DNA of 30,178 nt from CAYLHS01 sp964594235 (lineage in GTDB: Bacteria > Actinomycetota > Acidimicrobiia > Spongiisociales > UBA4744): contig CAZQMF010000020.1 in the NCBI GenBank assembly GCA_964594235.1, positions 1-30,178 on the forward strand. The letters run 5' to 3'. The notes below the pieces were generated by a model. The model had not been told where the DNA came from, searched no databases, and saw only the letters and a list, made by a program, of their open reading frames with translations. Shown piece after piece: positions 29,322 through 30,178 of the stretch (within the stretch, counting starts at the first letter, position 1; the number at the start of each line of letters is the position of its first letter). Position numbers and translations under genes: made by a program.

Positions 29322-30178
29322 GCGTTTCGATGGTCACTCCGCTCCACGACACCGGCCGGAACGCGTCGAGGCGCAAACGGAGAGACAGATTCGTGACCGG
29401 TCTCCTGATAACGGCAGTGGTGCTCGCCGTCATCCCGTTGGCGTTGATCCTGTTCGAGGTGATTCGGCGCGGTGCCGGTGCCATGTCGTGGGACTTCCTG
29501 TCTTCGGTTCAGCCGTTCTCTCAACGGCGTCCCGGCGGCGGGTACCTGCAGGGTCTCGTCGGCACGATCTACATGGTCGCGATCGCGTCGATTCTGGCTG
29601 TGCCGTTGGGTATCGGTGCAGCAACGTTCGTCGTCGAGTACAAGCAGAGCAAGCTGAGCCCGTTGATCAGGTTCTTCACCGACGTGATGACCGGCGTGCC
29701 TTCGATCTTCGTGGGGCTGTTCATCTACGCCATCCTCGTGCAGGGCACGATCGGGTTCTCGACGCTCGCTGGTGGGTTGGCGCTGACGTTGCTCATGCTG
29801 CCGATCGTTGCCCGTTCGGCCGAGGAGATCATCAGACTGGTTCCCGACGACCTCCGCAACGCCGCCTACGGGCTGGGGGCACGCAGGTGGCAGGTCGTGA
29901 TGAAGGTCGTGCTGCCGGCCGCCTCGAACGGTCTCGTGACCGGATCGATGCTGGCCGTTGCGAGAGCGGCCGGAGAGACCGCGCCACTACTCCTCACCGC
30001 GTTGGGTGCGTTCAAGATCGTCCCACAGCTCATCGGGCAGCCCCAGTCGGCGCTGCCGCTCCTCATCTATTCGGAAGCCCGGGGGCCCTACGAGGCAGCC
30101 CACGCTCGAGCCTGGGCGGGGTCACTGGAGCTCATGCTGCTGATCCTGATCTTGACGATCATCGCCAGGACGATCAGT
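29318..30178 (+). CDS. pstA: Phosphate ABC transporter permease PstA (3' end outside window)
   Basis: An open frame of 287 codons from GTG 29318 to the window edge; ATG 29330 is an alternative start. The second phosphate permease has a basic cytoplasmic N-terminus, several membrane helices, VMTGVPSIFVGLFIYAILV, the coupling loop NAAYGLGARRWQVVMKVVLPAAS, and AVARAAGETAPLLLTALG typical of PstA. It overlaps pstC by 4 bases. Only the C-terminal end should be missing. pstB, which usually follows, is already present upstream at 23563. Confidence 0.95.
   Translation, partial: MSVSMVTPLHDTGRNASRRKRRDRFVTGLLITAVVLAVIPLALILFEVIRRGAGAMSWDFLSSVQPFSQRRPGGGYLQGLVGTIYMVAIASILAVPLGIGAATFVVEYKQSKLSPLIRFFTDVMTGVPSIFVGLFIYAILVQGTIGFSTLAGGLALTLLMLPIVARSAEEIIRLVPDDLRNAAYGLGARRWQVVMKVVLPAASNGLVTGSMLAVARAAGETAPLLLTALGAFKIVPQLIGQPQSALPLLIYSEARGPYEAAHARAWAGSLELMLLILILTIIARTIS

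Noticed and set aside
1..30178. tRNA, rRNA, insertion sequences or phage genes
   Set aside because: None was recognised by eye on either strand. A tRNA or small-RNA covariance scan would be the decisive test.

Overview
The window is high-GC and densely packed, with many overlapping stop/start codons and GTG starts. Its lipoproteins have Thr-rich linkers just after the lipobox Cys, and its transport and regulatory genes are of actinobacterial type. I infer an uncultured or little-studied actinobacterium, perhaps of the Acidimicrobiia. No rRNA, tRNA, phage, transposase or CRISPR array is visible. The window looks like core and metabolic chromosome.

Layout. (1) 1-4595 is a metal-uptake locus. 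A Fur/Zur-family repressor, an ATPase (znuC), a fucose-isomerase-like enzyme and a partial zinc-ribbon membrane protein run leftward. A metal-binding lipoprotein (znuA) and permease (znuB) run rightward. A Zur/Fur-like palindrome covers the znuA start. (2) 4635-6402 holds an LCP cell-wall ligase gene and a convergent OsmC gene, separated by an array of degenerate 7-base repeats. (3) 6548-12702 is a complete peptide/nickel-type ABC importer operon (SBP, two permeases, two ATPases). Its DppC-like permease carries an inserted domain of about 110 residues that resembles a lobe of an amino-acid-binding protein. (4) 12725-13717 is a free-standing B3/B4-domain gene with heptamer arrays on both sides. 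(5) 13876-18839 holds a pentaheme NapC/NirT-like cytochrome, purB, a YcaQ-type DNA glycosylase, a LysE-type exporter and purA. (6) 18930-30178 is a phosphate/polyphosphate block: TetR regulator, CHAD protein, NUDIX hydrolase, ppk1 (opposite strand), SixA-like phosphatase, pstB, phoU, a PhoP/PhoR-like two-component pair, pstS, pstC and partial pstA. Pho-box direct repeats lie before pstB and before pstS.

How it fits together. The right third can import phosphate (PstSCAB), sense it (PhoU with the two-component pair), store it as polyphosphate (Ppk1) and bind polyphosphate (CHAD). The NUDIX and SixA genes that flank ppk1 look like separate halves of mycobacterial MutT1, whose gene sits next to ppk1 in Mycobacterium tuberculosis.

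Most unusual signals: (a) STRR-like degenerate heptamer arrays at four intergenic sites, often as inverted pairs and twice directly after a terminator-like hairpin; (b) the DppC permease with the inserted binding-protein-like domain; (c) the polyphosphate block with the split MutT1 arrangement; (d) strong hairpins at both binding-protein/permease junctions; (e) an isomerase inside a Zur-type operon.
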